Part shown: piece by piece, positions 32,666-44,733 of the stretch | Position numbering within the stretch: the stretch's first letter is position 1 | Layout: each line of letters starts with the position of its first letter | Source of the DNA: Stereocaulon alpinum | Taxonomy: Eukaryota > Ascomycota > Lecanoromycetes > Lecanorales > Stereocaulaceae | NCBI GenBank assembly: GCA_018257865.1 | Contig: JAEUBA010000027.1 | Location: forward strand, 62,001 to 126,000 | Reading direction: 5' to 3' | DNA length: 64,000 bases | Notes under the pieces: model-generated | What the model was told of the DNA's origin: nothing | Databases searched by the model: none | The model's input: the letters and a program-made list of their open reading frames with translations, nothing else | Program-made: the position numbers and the translations under genes

Positions 32666-34406
32666 CTATATACCTCCTCCATCGTCACACCCCCATAGCT
32701 TGACCGTCCTATCGTGGCCTGCGCTGCACACATATTTAGCATCTCGCGTAACATCACAACTAAGCACGTTGCCCGAATGCCCCCCCAGCGTCTTCGCCAA
32801 AGCCCAATCATCAGAGGAGTAGATATTAACATTCTTGTCGAATCCACTTGACACGAAAAACGTCCCTGACTTCTTCGGCTTCACGTCTCCTTTCTCGTCC
32901 CTCTCCAATGGTAAGGTGCAGTCCTCACCCTTGAACCATCGTATATCAGAGACATTGCCGTTGTGAGCCCCAACCTGGGCGATTTGCCGCACCATCCTGA
33001 CGTCCCAACACTTGACCCATCCGTCACCGGCGCCAGAGAGTACACGGTGCCCGTCATAGCTCCAGTCCAGGGCGTATATATCTTTGATGTGTCCGTCGAG
33101 AATCATGACCGTCCTGCCTGTTCTTAGATCCCATATCCTGCCTATGCTGTCCAGCCCAGCACTAGCAAGTAGGCTGCCATCGGTGTTAAAGCTCAAGGTG
33201 TAGACTTCTCGGGAGTGACCTTCCTGTAGTAGGAGTTCTGTGGTCGTAGCAACGTCCCATAACCGCCAAGTCGTGTCGAAAGATGCGGAGGCGAGATATT
33301 TGCCAGAAGGGTGGAATTCGATACGGCAGACTCGGCCTGTGTGGCCTGAAAGAGTAGAAAACGGGGTGTCCTGCGTAAGATTCCACAGATGGATATTACC
33401 CTCCCCACCACTGCTTGCCAAGTTCACTGCCTCTTCAGACACCGCGCTGCCTGGGAGAGTAGCACCAGGGTACCATGAGATGCCTCCCACTCGATCGGTA
33501 TGGCCCCTTAAAGTTCTCCTTTCGTTGAGGTTAGGTACATCAAGGAGCTTGATCCCACCTGACCAGTTTCCGGCAGCGATGGTCTGTCCATCGGGTGAAA
33601 AGCGGGTAATGCTCACGGGTCTGTCGCCTGCGATCTGAGTACCAGATAGCTCAAATTTGGCAAGTCTTTCTTTAACAGCTTTGCGGTGCTTGACATGTGT
33701 GCGTAAGGGTATCGTTGATTCGAGTTTTTGATTTGTAATCCTATCTCTTGCCCGCGGCAACGAGTACCTAGCAATTACCTTTCGTGCCTCCAATAGCTCC
33801 TCCATACCTTCTGTATAAAATTCCTCGTCCTGCTCCCCTTGTGCACCATCTTCTTGCTGTCCATCTTGCATCTGGATGTCGCCCTCTCCGTCCTCCCCTC
33901 CCTCCGCTTGCTGAGTTAAGAGCTCCCTGAGTCGGTCACGTCGGTCCCCTGGTCCCTCTCCAAACAATGTGATCGGCTCCCCCATTTCTCGTAATCTTGA
34001 TCGTACCCGTCCATCGTCTGTAGGTACCGCTATGGCTGCTGCGCGCCGCCGTCGAGAGAATTGGTTCAAGATAGCTGAAGCTTTCTCTGGTGCGATGCCC
34101 GCTGATGCTGTGGGCATGTAGTAATCTCGGTCCATGGCTTCAAAGCTATCAGCAAGTCCACAAGGACGAATCTAATGAATTTTCAAACGTATGTTGGCCA
34201 TGTCCACCCCCATTTCTGTATCCTATCAAGTCGTGTCCCATCAGCCGTCGTCCCATTGATATTCCAACTGCAGGATCTCCGGCCAGAGACCTTCGCGGTT
34301 CTGAAGTATTCGTATGAACATCTCTCAGGTCTGTGGGCTTGAGGAATTCGAAGCTTACCTCTGGCTCATCCTCCTCCACATACGCCTGCCTCGAAGGGTG
34401 CATCAT
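32666..34406 (-). CDS. PRP4: U4/U6 snRNP WD40 protein Prp4
   Basis: Prp4 is a U4/U6 di-snRNP component of the spliceosome. The main exon (34137-32666) carries the PRP4-like/SFM module (NQFSRRRRAAAIAVPTDDGR, then REMGEPITLFGEGPGDRRDR) and a seven-bladed WD40 propeller (SITRFSPDGQTIAAGNWSGG to CSAGHDRTVKLWG). An ATG occurs at 34135, but a better gene start is at 34406: exon 34406-34359, an intron with GTAAGC, a 10-nt microexon 34300-34291, then an intron to 34138, giving 509 residues in frame. The microexon's donor (GTCTCT) is weak, so the first exons are less certain than the body. Confidence 0.88.
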
Positions 34407-36170
34407 GATGACTGTGTCTTTTTGGATCAATCTCGCAAAGGACAGATAGAGTAATGTCAAACGCGATTAAAGCAAGGAGCTTCTGTTCAACGGTCCTTGG
34501 CACGTATCGCAAGATGCGTCATGGGTTTCGAAAGCTTTGAGGTGGGTAGCTGGTAAGCTCTACAGAAATCGACTTAACGCGGCTACCGCGCTCGTGTCGT
34601 AAACGCGCACTAGCGGCGCAAAGTATCAGAATAACTCATCAACGGCCATTTTCATGCTCTCACCTATCAGTAAGTTGTCGAGCATACGGAAATCGAGAGC
34701 ATCCGATATTGAAATCGCTAAGTGGTCCGTAGACATGACATTTAAGCTGAGCTACTTCCGAGCTTTCGAAAGTTCGAAACTTGCCTTATCTAACAAGTAA
34801 TTCATCGCAAGTATCACTAAGGTGCTCAGAAGCTCTCTTGTATATGATATGCCCGCATTCTACAACGAGAGAGCTCCCTAGCTTCGCCGTTGATGCAGAA
34901 GGAGACGACTCAGACGACCTACTCCCTTAATAAGGAAAGCAAACTCATGCACGCATTTTTAGTATTAATGAAAGCAGGTTCCCAGGTTAAGCATTGAATG
35001 GAACCGAGGACGAGACAGAATGTATACAACAGAGCAGAATTTTCGACACATTATAGGCAATAGAAGTTAGGAGATTTGCTTTCGGATGAGCATAGAAATG
35101 TGAGTCCATCTGTATCATAGTTGAAATAGAATCTTTCGGGCACAAGTCAGAAGGAGTCAAATGTAAATTGCTGTGGTTTTTCGTCTCTTACCACTGGCTA
35201 TTTTCCTATAAACGCACCCAAGCCAGAAGAGAGCCCGGTCTCTGAGCTACAATACACGTGGAAACGCTGAACCTCTAGGCACGGGTAGAGCATGCTATGG
35301 ACGAATTTCCCCAAATGTGTGCATGTACACAGTCAGGAGGAGATACGTTGAAGATTAATGCGAGTCCGTTAGAGTAATCCACATAAGGCTGTTTGCTCAC
35401 CACATTGTCTGCCGCGCCATCTCCATCACGCCTGCTGGGCTGTTCGAATTTTCCGAGGGCTGATCTAGAGAACAGCGTGAATTTAAGATGGTTAGCAGGA
35501 CTGCCTTACGCGCTTGCGCTTGAATCGACCTGGAGTACTGTCAGTTCACGAACAAGTTATCAGCATATATCTCAGTATCGGTTCCCAAAATCATCATAAC
35601 ATTACGAGAAGTACGAAGAGAAGCATGTAATCAGCACGATCCCAAGGCCTGAATACAAGGCATTCAGCAATCTCACCTCATATAAACACAATATTGAACC
35701 TAGTGCACAGCCCCGATCCTGATCTGCAACGCCGATCAATAATGGAACATTTCGAGCCAATCAGAGCAATATGCAAGTCTATCAGTCCCAATAGAGACGC
35801 GGCCGAAGCCGCTTTTGCAAGCTTGGTGGGGGCCACCACGGGAGAGAAAGAGCCCGGAAAAGAGACGAAGGGAACTTCACAGCGTCCCAGTTGGGCCTTA
35901 GCCCCCCATTTCCACCGAGGTGATGGAGAAGGTGTTGTCCTCGGTGTCCTTCGTAAGCGACGTAACGCGTACGGCTAAGGTACTCATCTATGACCGATTG
36001 TCATCGTTTCAGCCTTTCGAGTCATGTAACAGATCTGGCCTGATCATGCTGTTGGAGCCTAGAATTGTAGTAATTGCTTCCACAAGCCACCTCCCTTTCA
36101 GGGGAGAACCTGCGCTGCTCATAATGCCAGCCTGAAGCCCCACGTCAATGTTGCAACGTCGGCAGCCACG
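34407..36170. other. Gene-poor left part of the decayed island
   Basis: 1.76 kb after the PRP4 start with no supported gene. An open frame at 35694-35978 has no recognisable motif. Confidence 0.45.
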
Positions 36171-38134
36171 ATGAGCGACATTGGCTCGGAGCTCTCGCCA
36201 ACGATCGATGGCAACAGTGACAGTAACACGCCATTAGGGCATACAACCAAGCAACGAACCCCACATCTTAGCGTCTCTCCTGCGCCTGTTGACCACGGAT
36301 CTAAGGACAGCTCGCGCAGACACAGTATAGCTGGATCAGTATCAGATGACAGCACAGCGCCGAGCAGGAACCCTAGGCCCCGCGCCGATAGATCTTCACG
36401 AAGGAAAAAACTCGTCGATGTCAATTGTATCGCGTTCTCGAAAGTTGCATTCCACTAACAGCTGTGCAGTAAGCCCTGAAGAGTATTCGAAGTCAATAGC
36501 GCCGCATGCTCGACGAACCTCTGCGACCTCTCTCCATCCTGGTCAGAATTATAGGGATTTATCTGATTGGCTGGAATCACAACAGGAGCATGAAGGTCGT
36601 AGGGCTGGCGAAGATTGCTTAGCAGTAATTTGTGACTTCGGCTTGAAGAGCTCTGGGAGGCTTAAGGACTTGGGAGCGACATCGTGGATGATGATTAGCG
36701 ACTCTCCGAGTCGGCCCGGCCCAGTGAAAGAAGCTGGGCGAGTTCTCCTCCTACGAGGTTGTCCCCCAGCGAACTAGATTACAACCATAGGGGCTGAATT
36801 TGGTATTGATTCTGAGTTCGTGCATCGCCGTTTGGAATTCTTCGGCACTATACAGGCGAGGTCGGCATTCGCTCTGCCTTCTCTACGCTCTTCATCCGCC
36901 AACATTGTCAAGTTGTGTACCTATACCATTGTGTCACGGGATGCCTCTGTTACTCCGATTCGCAAGTCAGACTTGCAAGCACGCCGAAGGGAGGAAGCAG
37001 ATAGCATGGCTACATATTGACGCAACTTTCAGACGAAGTGTCAACCTGGAGACTCGATTGTGAGGGAATTCTCGACCATCGACGACCAGTACTCTGTCAT
37101 AGAGCAAAGCATCTCGATATGCGTTCAGAAAGATGAGCAAGGATGGACAGGTATGTCGACGTGAGAAATGCGTCGAACCTTCTATACTGAAATATATTGT
37201 AGCGATCGTTTGGCTCGACATTGGCAAAGACTTAAGCCAGGGTCCTCAGGGCCCGTTGATGATCAAAAGATATGGAAATGGTCATGACCGTAATCGTGGA
37301 ACCTTACCCTAAAATGACTGTTCACCAGGGAACGCTAGAATCAGCGATACACTCACCGCATGATCATCCGATGATTTGCTACAACAGAAATAATGACATG
37401 CACCAAAGCGCCGCTCTGCTCTCATTTGAGTTTGACAAAATTTTTGATGGCAGGGTAGCCAACGAGGACACCTTTTACGCCCTTCACTACATTTTCCAAT
37501 ACGTTGCCTTTGCTGAGGTGCAGGTTCTTAATTTGATGGAAGCCCAGCTTAAACGGGAGATGGGAGTTCTGACTGTCGAGTGCGGTCAAAGTTATTCACT
37601 GGACAACCTACAATTTTTCAGCATGTTTCTCGATCGTCATGTGCGTCATATATCAGAAGCATTGCACGTGGTGAAGGCGAAAAGCCACACTAGGTGGCCA
37701 GCAAAGACAGACGTGTGCGAAACCTCTGAACCAGCGGCGAAGAGCATTGAGGAAGATTTTGAAGAATTGTGGGAAAGAGCTCTAGACCTCCGCAGGCGGT
37801 GCACAGAAGGTATGGGCGTCATTATAACAGAGCCGTGATAGCAGAGTCGCGCGAGGCGATTGGTCAAGCGAAGCGGCTCAAGCGATTAACCCTGCTGGCA
37901 ACTTTCTTCATCCCTTTGTCATTCACCACGTCTCTGTTCGGGATGAACTTCAAGGAGTTCGGTCAAGGTCACCTGTCCGCTTGGCTCTTTGCTGTCGTCT
38001 CGGCGCCGGTCCTCATCCTGTCCTACTGTGCGTATGTATGGGATGATAGGTTCAACGTAGTGTATCACACTTGCCTTGCATGGACCCGCAGGCATCTTGC
38101 GAAAAGAAAGCGGGCTTCTTCGCAAGCTGTGTAA
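36171..38134 (+). pseudogene. CorA-like Mg2+ transporter pseudogene
   Basis: The translation is that of a fungal CorA-like membrane protein. It runs through FGIDSEFVHRRLEFF, GDSIVREFSTIDDQYSVIEQ and AIVWLDIGKDLSQG to a C-terminus RLTLLATFFIPLSFTTSLFG followed by the pore signature GMN (near 37940) and two membrane helices. Introns at 36427-36469 and 37151-37202 keep frame. In-frame stops interrupt otherwise continuous similarity at 36775-36777 (TAG) and 37018-37020 (TGA). Frame changes fall near 37272-37315 and about 37820-37825. Both stops are explained by a single C-to-T change from CAG and CGA. An intact protein cannot be made unless I have missed introns. Confidence 0.72.
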
Positions 38135-38195
38135 CTTGTTTCACGTAGTACAAGTGCCGTTTTGATTTAGCGTTATGTAAATTTCGGCAAATATG

Positions 38196-41100
38196 TCATC
38201 TCGACTGGAAAGTGACCTGATAATTGAAGTCGGTAACCGTGAGCTCCGTGTCACGCTTGCTGGTAGAACGTATACATGCGCGAAGTAAAGAGCACGCTGT
38301 CTTTTGAAGCGCATTCGCCCTCATCTCTTTGCCTAGGGCACGCAACACAGTGGCTTTGAGATACGTTGTTCGAGCGATCTCTGGCTTGAAAATATTGAAG
38401 TCGTACTGCCATATCAGCAAGGCTTGGTCGATATGTGTACTATTCAGCCATTAGCAAAGACTACAAAGCCTGTATAACAGAAAACACCTACAGCGCTTCT
38501 TCGTACTGTTGATCTCTGATCATATGCTCCGCAACTCGGTGGCACATGTCCGCGGTTCGATGGTGATGCTTTCCGATTGTGGAGAGATATGACTTCAGAG
38601 CTCTTTGATCAAAGTCGAATGCTTCCTTTTCTCGACCTTGGGCCTCACGGAGCCTAGCAAGAGCATGGAGTATTCGTCCCGACCTATAGAGATCTCTCAG
38701 TACGCTTCAATTGCATAGTTAGTTTCACGGCTAACCTGTACGATCCGGTGTCCTCCTTGCCAAATATTGTTTCACGACTGTCATGAACCGCCATTAACAG
38801 CTTATCGGCTTCCACCAGCTTGCCCTGCAATACATAAGCCAAACCAAGATTGACTTGTGCGACCCAATTATACGGATACACGCCGAGTTTTTCACCTATT
38901 GAAAGGCTTTCCAAGAGCGCACTGACAGCAGCATCGTAGTCGCCGTCCACAATCAAAGCTACGCCCAGCTCACTGTGACATCTTGTAAGCCTTAGGTCCA
39001 CGACGTCTAGTGCCTTACGAGTCTGTAGCCGAAGCTCCAATGCAATTTCTTTATGTTTTCGACTAGTACTATGGGCGTTTATTTCAAAGGCAATAATTCC
39101 AAGGCAGAAGTATATGTCGACAAGTGTGGATCGCGCATCCGGCTCATTACTCTGCTCACAGAACTCCATGGCTAAATTGAAGATGTTGCCGAAACCATGG
39201 GTTCTGCCTCGTTCGAATTGCCACCTGAGATCGGTTAGCCAAGTACGAAAGTCTAGAATATTGAATAGAAGAACGACCAGGTAGCGTCCTTCAGCAGTGA
39301 TGCGAATTGAAGTCGCGAACCGTTCCAGTCACTGCCTACATCAGTTTCGTAAAGCTGCTTCAGCCTTAAAACGTGTGGATAAAGAATCTCACAAGCAGGC
39401 CATCAATCGATCAGCCAAAGGTTTGACTTCACCACTGGTGCATTTTTCCTAGTTGGGGGCATCATTGTCTCAGGCCAATGGGTGCAGATGATGTTGATAG
39501 TGGACTTGAATATTTCAACTTTGTCTTTGATACTCAACTTCGCACGAATAGAGTCTTGCACCAACCGATGGATAGTAAGCTCGTTCTTGTCCTTTTGTCG
39601 TTTGACTAATGATGCTTGAATTGATTCCGTACGGGCCTCCCTGTAAGCCCACGGTTTCCTTGGGTATCCTTCTGTGAAAGTAGGCGCCGAAATGTCTGTC
39701 AACAAAGACTCTTGTACGCGGCTAGCGTCCAAGAGCGCCAGTACGCTCAGGAGACATGTTGTCGTAGGCTTCAAGGACTCGAAGGCCCAGACAGATGAAA
39801 TGGTGTGTGGATATCTTCCACGCCTAAGATGGAAATTTCAGCTTGTGGAGCTCCGCATGCTCTGAGGGATCGCTGTATGAATCCACAAATTCGGAAAGTC
39901 TGAGCTCTTGCCGACGAATGATACCGGCCATTTGACTAATTGCCAAGGGCAGTCCTCCTAGGCTTCGAGAGATGCTTTCTGTTATTTGCTTCTCGTCCTC
40001 CTCATCTTCGTCAACGACATGTATTGATCTCTTGAGTAAGAAGGCTCCTTCATCATCACCAAATGGTTCGAAATCGATTCCAGAGGAGGTCGTGGAAGAA
40101 TATGCTTTGACCAATGGGTCGCGGCTTGTGATCAGCACTGATCCACCCCCTTCAATGGCCAATAGTCAGTCAAAGAGTACCCGATCATCAAAATTGTCGA
40201 AGATAATGAGCCAAGTCGCCGGTGTACGAGTTGACCACCCCCCCCCCTGCCCCTGGATCGACGTCATTTTCCAAGGATTAGATAACCATCCTTTGACCAG
40301 TTCTCGACTCACAACTCGGTTGGTGCTAGCTGCTTGTTCTTCTAGCCCAAGTCAAATCGCAATATTCATGAAGCAGGCGTCCATTTTGGCTACCCCATCA
40401 GCTCTGATCCAGAAGACTGCATCGAATGTCTCTTTATGTCTCAGCCCAAATTCTATGGCTATCTCCGACTTACCAAGGCCGCCTAAGCCGCACAACGCGA
40501 ATTGCTTCAAATCTTCGGGTTCTGAGGATATGATCTACGTCTGTGATGGGAGCAAAGCTTTACTCATCAGTTCGAGCACTTCCTCTCTTCCAATGAGTTC
40601 GGTATTATGAACCTCAGAGTCCAGGATCCTAAAGGGTAAAATAGGCTCACGTAGACGCGAGCTGAATCCCGAGACCGCTGGGAGAACCTCGTACGTAGCC
40701 GAAGAAGACCCATCAGTTGCATGCTCAGTGTCCCCTTTCGCGGCAGCGCTTCCTGTCCGAGCGGCAGCATTTTCTAGACGAGAAATATCAGTCATGTATA
40801 ATTTGCACGCACAGTGAGCTTGCCTCGTTCTAAGCGCTCGAGCGATATCGAACTCCTTGCGCTGTTAGTTGGGGAGTAAGATGTATTTGCAGTGTATCGG
40901 AAGTCGACTATGGGAATACGGTCAGCTGTGGGCCTAGTATACTAGAAGTCGACACTCACTTGCTTCAAGTCTTGAAGATATTGTTTCATCGGCTTTCTGC
41001 AACACCATAGTGATACATCTCATCATCTCATTCTTTTCCGTGGCAGCCTCCCATTCGTCAGAGGTACGGATCCCAATGTAGTCTGCCGGAAAGGCCAGGA

Positions 41101-41880
41101 ATTGCTCAGTAGGAGCCTGAGTCGTACAACTCGCGCGATCCACGAGATACAAGCTATTAATCGTGTGTTGTGAATACAAGAACCTCAATCATTTGCTCAC
41201 AATGGCAGTTTTGTGCCTGAATCGGCCATCAGGCACTCTAGTGTCCTTAGTCTCGTATATTGATAGGATGGGAGCACGTAAGTGGATCGTTTCAACCCGT
41301 ACTGATAGGTCCAAGAGGATAGAGTCTTCCTCCTGGACTTTTTGCGGGCGAAGCTTCAAAGACGCTTTGTTGGTTGCTCTCAACATCAGCAGTACGATTT
41401 CTAAGATACTAGCTCGTCCAGACCCAACATGCGGGGTCCTAATGAAGACTATACCGGCCAGTTGATTGACCAAGTACTCTTATCGATGCAGCTGTTCATT
41501 GGCAATAGAGAAAGCCTGCTTGGAAATGATACCGCCCAGACTATGGCAAATCGGAAGCATTGGGCGGCGGCTCGATTCCAACTGCGTTCAGGTTCAATGA
41601 CAACATGATTGAAGGTGGGCAATCTACGTACCTCATAAGTGCTTTCCCCTTTGCGAGACTCCGACAACAGCTTGAGTAAGCGCTCTCCTTCAAGCCAGAT
41701 GTTTTGCAAAGTGAAAGAACTACCCGTAGGGAAGGTCTACTCGAACGTCCATATCCTGGCTCGCGCAGCATCAGGCGGAAGGAACTCAGAAAGGCAGCGA
41801 TGTGAGCAGAACGGCCAATTTTCGGCACGGCGCCGCTCAGCCCCAGGGATCAATATGACACTATCACGCGGTCATTGTCG
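38196..41880 (-). pseudogene. NLR-like receptor pseudogene (alpha/beta hydrolase - NB-ARC - TPR)
   Basis: The minus strand shows, N to C: an alpha/beta hydrolase of the SERAC1/DUF676 kind (ARARIWTF, catalytic-type CHSLGGI near 41535), a nucleotide-binding domain with P-loop CGLGGLGKS near 40480 and LITSRDP, a winged-helix region, and TPR repeats (LTRCHSELGVALIVDGDYDA). This is the layout of fungal NLRs that act in non-self recognition. In-frame stops lie at 41737-41739, 41480-41482, 40535-40537, 40352-40354, 40166-40168 and 39824-39826, and a frameshift follows the last. Three are at sites where similarity implies Gln or Arg (CAA, CAG, CGA). The locus is almost surely non-functional as a full receptor. 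Confidence 0.78.
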
Positions 41881-43061
41881 GGCCTGCTTAGGTGGTAAAT
41901 TTATTTACTCAAGATTGGGGTCCTCTGTTTTGGGGCTCACTTGGTGCAGATAGCTAGGACAACCCTTGACGCTGGTACCGAATGCCATGAAAGCAACTCG
42001 CAAGCGTTAGGTTGTTTTCCGGTTATACGCGAAGATGGGATGCTACCACCGAATACCTAAACAAAGCATACTTAGCAAGCCAAGCAGAATACTGGGATCT
42101 GCTCCTGCCAAGGATAGAGTTGATACCAATTGCTACAGACAAGCAAATGGTCTACCATCGACACGTGTACCAAGAGACGGAACGGACCAGGGTGCGAGAG
42201 AAGGCTTAGCCTTGTATCAAGACAATTTAGCTTATCGTAAGAGCCTCTTAGGAAAGGGCACATGCGAGATATGATGGACCGACTCGTTACTCAAGAACCT
42301 AGTATCAAGAGCATATGCAAAGCAAGTCTATTTAGCACTTTGGTAAAGGAGGTACCGATTTGAAGCCACCTGTCATGCAGTTCCCTCACAACACTCATAC
42401 GGCTTTAGAAGGAGATCTGCATGCTAGGAGCATTCAAGGCAAATCAAGACAAGAGGCTAGCATTGCTACCTTCCTTAATCAACCTGTGGCTTATGCTTAG
42501 GCAAAAAAAGCCCCTGTAGAGATCCCGTGAGGTGTGAAGACAAGCATCCCATGCCACTCTTCTACCTAATCGTGTCTCCTTGACAATAAGGTCTCGTTGG
42601 CTATCTTAAACGTTCGAGGAACATAATGAAGTGCAGGAGTAAGGGTAAATGCAAAATTGCGTAATTACCCGACATGCTCTACATGGCGTAGTCGTTAGTA
42701 TGTATCAGGCGAAAATGTACCAAATGCTACATCATCATAAGCTGCTCTTGTTCGGGCAGTAGTTTGGCCAATAGAACAGCCACAGAAACGACAGCGACGG
42801 TGTTTGATGATCGATTCAGATCTCGGGATCTGAATGATTTTCTTGGCCGGCAGACAAGGCAACTTTGCCGGCCCGTGATTTCACTAAGATTTTTTTCTGC
42901 GGCTGATTGTCAAGGTTGCTAAGGTTCCCTTCGATGAAATCTCCTTATGTTTATGGCATCCTTGGTCAGAGGAGCCCAGCTTTCAGTCTTCCCTGTGTGA
43001 GGACGAAAGTCTTCCCTATCATGGCTGTGTTACTACTCGCACTTGCATAGCTTTTCCCAGC
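41881..43061. other. Unidentified degenerate sequence at the right end of the island
   Basis: A frame at 42012-42209 (SQAEYWDLLLPRIELIPIAT) and neighbouring frames up to about 42520 look coding-like but jump frame and carry stops, for example QGKSRQEASIATFLNQPVAY near 42450. I do not recognise the family; a decayed mobile element or gene is possible. The last ~400 bases are the promoter of the PP2C gene. Confidence 0.4.
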
Positions 43062-44339
43062 ATGCGTTCAATGAGAACTTCGAGCTTACTTGGAAGTACG
43101 CAATCCATACGCTATTCAGCAGGTCTTCACGTCCCAATTCGCGTGCACAGAGCTTTCAGGCCACAGTGTTCTTCCCACGGTGCCCTAAGTGTCAATGCAT
43201 TGGGACCATCAAGGCGCTCCTTTTCGGTCTCCAGGTTTTTGCAATCATTGCCTACCTCAGCGTCGGAAGCAATATTTGCTTACAGGGTTGGAGCTGCTTT
43301 CTCTGCCAAAGACTGCCGTTTCAATCCCAAAGAAGATAGCTTCAACTTCACTTCGCAACTACCGGCTACTTCAAAAAAAGGCTTTTATACAGGACGGCCG
43401 AAGAGCGGGCAAGATGCTTTCTTCATTAGTGGGGGTACCAATGCGAATAATATGGCATTTGGGGTAGCAGATGGCGTTGGAGGATGGTCTGACTCAGGCA
43501 TTGACTCAGCACACTTCTCGCATGGCTTATGTCAATGGATGGCAAGGATTGCGGACGAAGCACCGCGGTCAGAGAAGGAATCCCTCGCACCACGGACGTT
43601 ACTACGGAATGCCTACGACAGCATTGTGAAGGATGGCAAAATTTTGGGTGGAGGTAGTACAGCTTGTGTCGCTGTTGGGGATAGAGATGGGACTCTACGA
43701 GTAGCCAAGTGTGTCTATGCGCGTTAGAACGTTGGCAATCAATGCTTATTTCTGAACTACAGTCTCGGTGACTCCGGGTTCGTACAATTACGACTAAACG
43801 CGGTCCACCACTTCTCCAACCCTCAAACGCATGCGTTCAATACCCCATATCAACTGTCTGTGGTGCCGCCCAAGATCCTCGCATTGACTAAACTCTTAGG
43901 TGGAGAACAATTCAACGACTCCCCTGCCGATTCGAACGATACCAGTCATAAGGTACGCCATGGCGACGTCCTGATATTCGCGACGGATGGCGTCTGGGAC
44001 AACCTGAGCCAGCTTGAGCTGCTCAAGATTGTGAGTCGGCAGATGACGGGCTTCCAAGCCTGGGTGAGCGGCGATAATGGAACCCAAGTCTCTGATGATC
44101 TCAATGGCCTGACGCAAGAGGGCGGGATACCGAAGCAACACGAGAATACCCTGCAAACACTCTTAGCTGTGAACATCGTTGGGGAAGCAAAGGCAGCTAG
44201 TGTCAACACTAGAAGAGATGGGCCTTTTGCCAAGGAAGTACATAGACACTATCCACACGAGAATTATCATGGCGGCAAAGTCGACGATATCTGTGTCGTC
44301 GTTGCTATTGTGGTGAGGGACGAGAAAGACAAGGCATGA
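43062..44339 (+). CDS. PTC7: Mitochondrial PP2C-type protein phosphatase (Ptc7-like)
   Basis: Ptc7-type phosphatases are Mn/Mg-dependent Ser/Thr phosphatases of mitochondria, acting on coenzyme Q biosynthesis proteins in yeast. Exons 43062-43708 and 43763-44339 give 407 residues. The N-terminus is Arg/Ser-rich and acid-poor (MRSMRTSSLLGSTQSIRYSA), fitting a mitochondrial presequence. Metal-binding motifs are intact: VADGVGGWSDSGID, GGGSTACV, LGDSGF and ATDGVWDNLSQ, with a terminal GKVDDICVVVAIV. The 54-nt intron has a TTCTGAAC branch site. Retention would stop after CVYAR and truncate the phosphatase, unlike yeast PTC7, whose intron can be retained in frame. Confidence 0.9.
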
Positions 44340-44733
44340 AGATGTATCTACTGTTGGCATAGGGGTGGCTTCAGTCTGCGTGAGTAATACGCTCGTTGCT
44401 TTGTCATTGAGATAGCTGTAATAGATAGATGTAACATAGAGACAGACCTAGATCGCGTCCTGGCAAGAAGGCACTGAAGGAAGCCTGAACGGTGGAACGG
44501 GCTGAAAGTCTGGAGTCAGGGCTAGGGCTGTCTCCATGGAGATGACTGATGTAAACAACGTGGCCGCGAGCGGAAAGAGCCGCAGCGCGCTTTTCTAAAG
44601 CTCTTCAAGTTTCAGAATAATTACTCCCTACCTGTCAAAGACCTACCGTCCATTGCATCGCCAGAAGACTTACTTTTTGTTGTCACAAGGAGCGCGATCA
44701 TCTTGAACTCCACAACAACCAGATCCCGAATGC
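44340..44733. other. Spacer and MPS1 promoter
   Basis: About 390 bases with no supported gene. Confidence 0.5.

Noticed and set aside
34149..34460. 103-residue minus-strand ORF as a separate gene
   Set aside because: It begins with TTG, and its useful part (from 34406) reads as the first exon of PRP4.
36171..43000. Intact mobile element in the island
   Set aside because: No terminal repeats, transposase or reverse transcriptase motifs were recognised.
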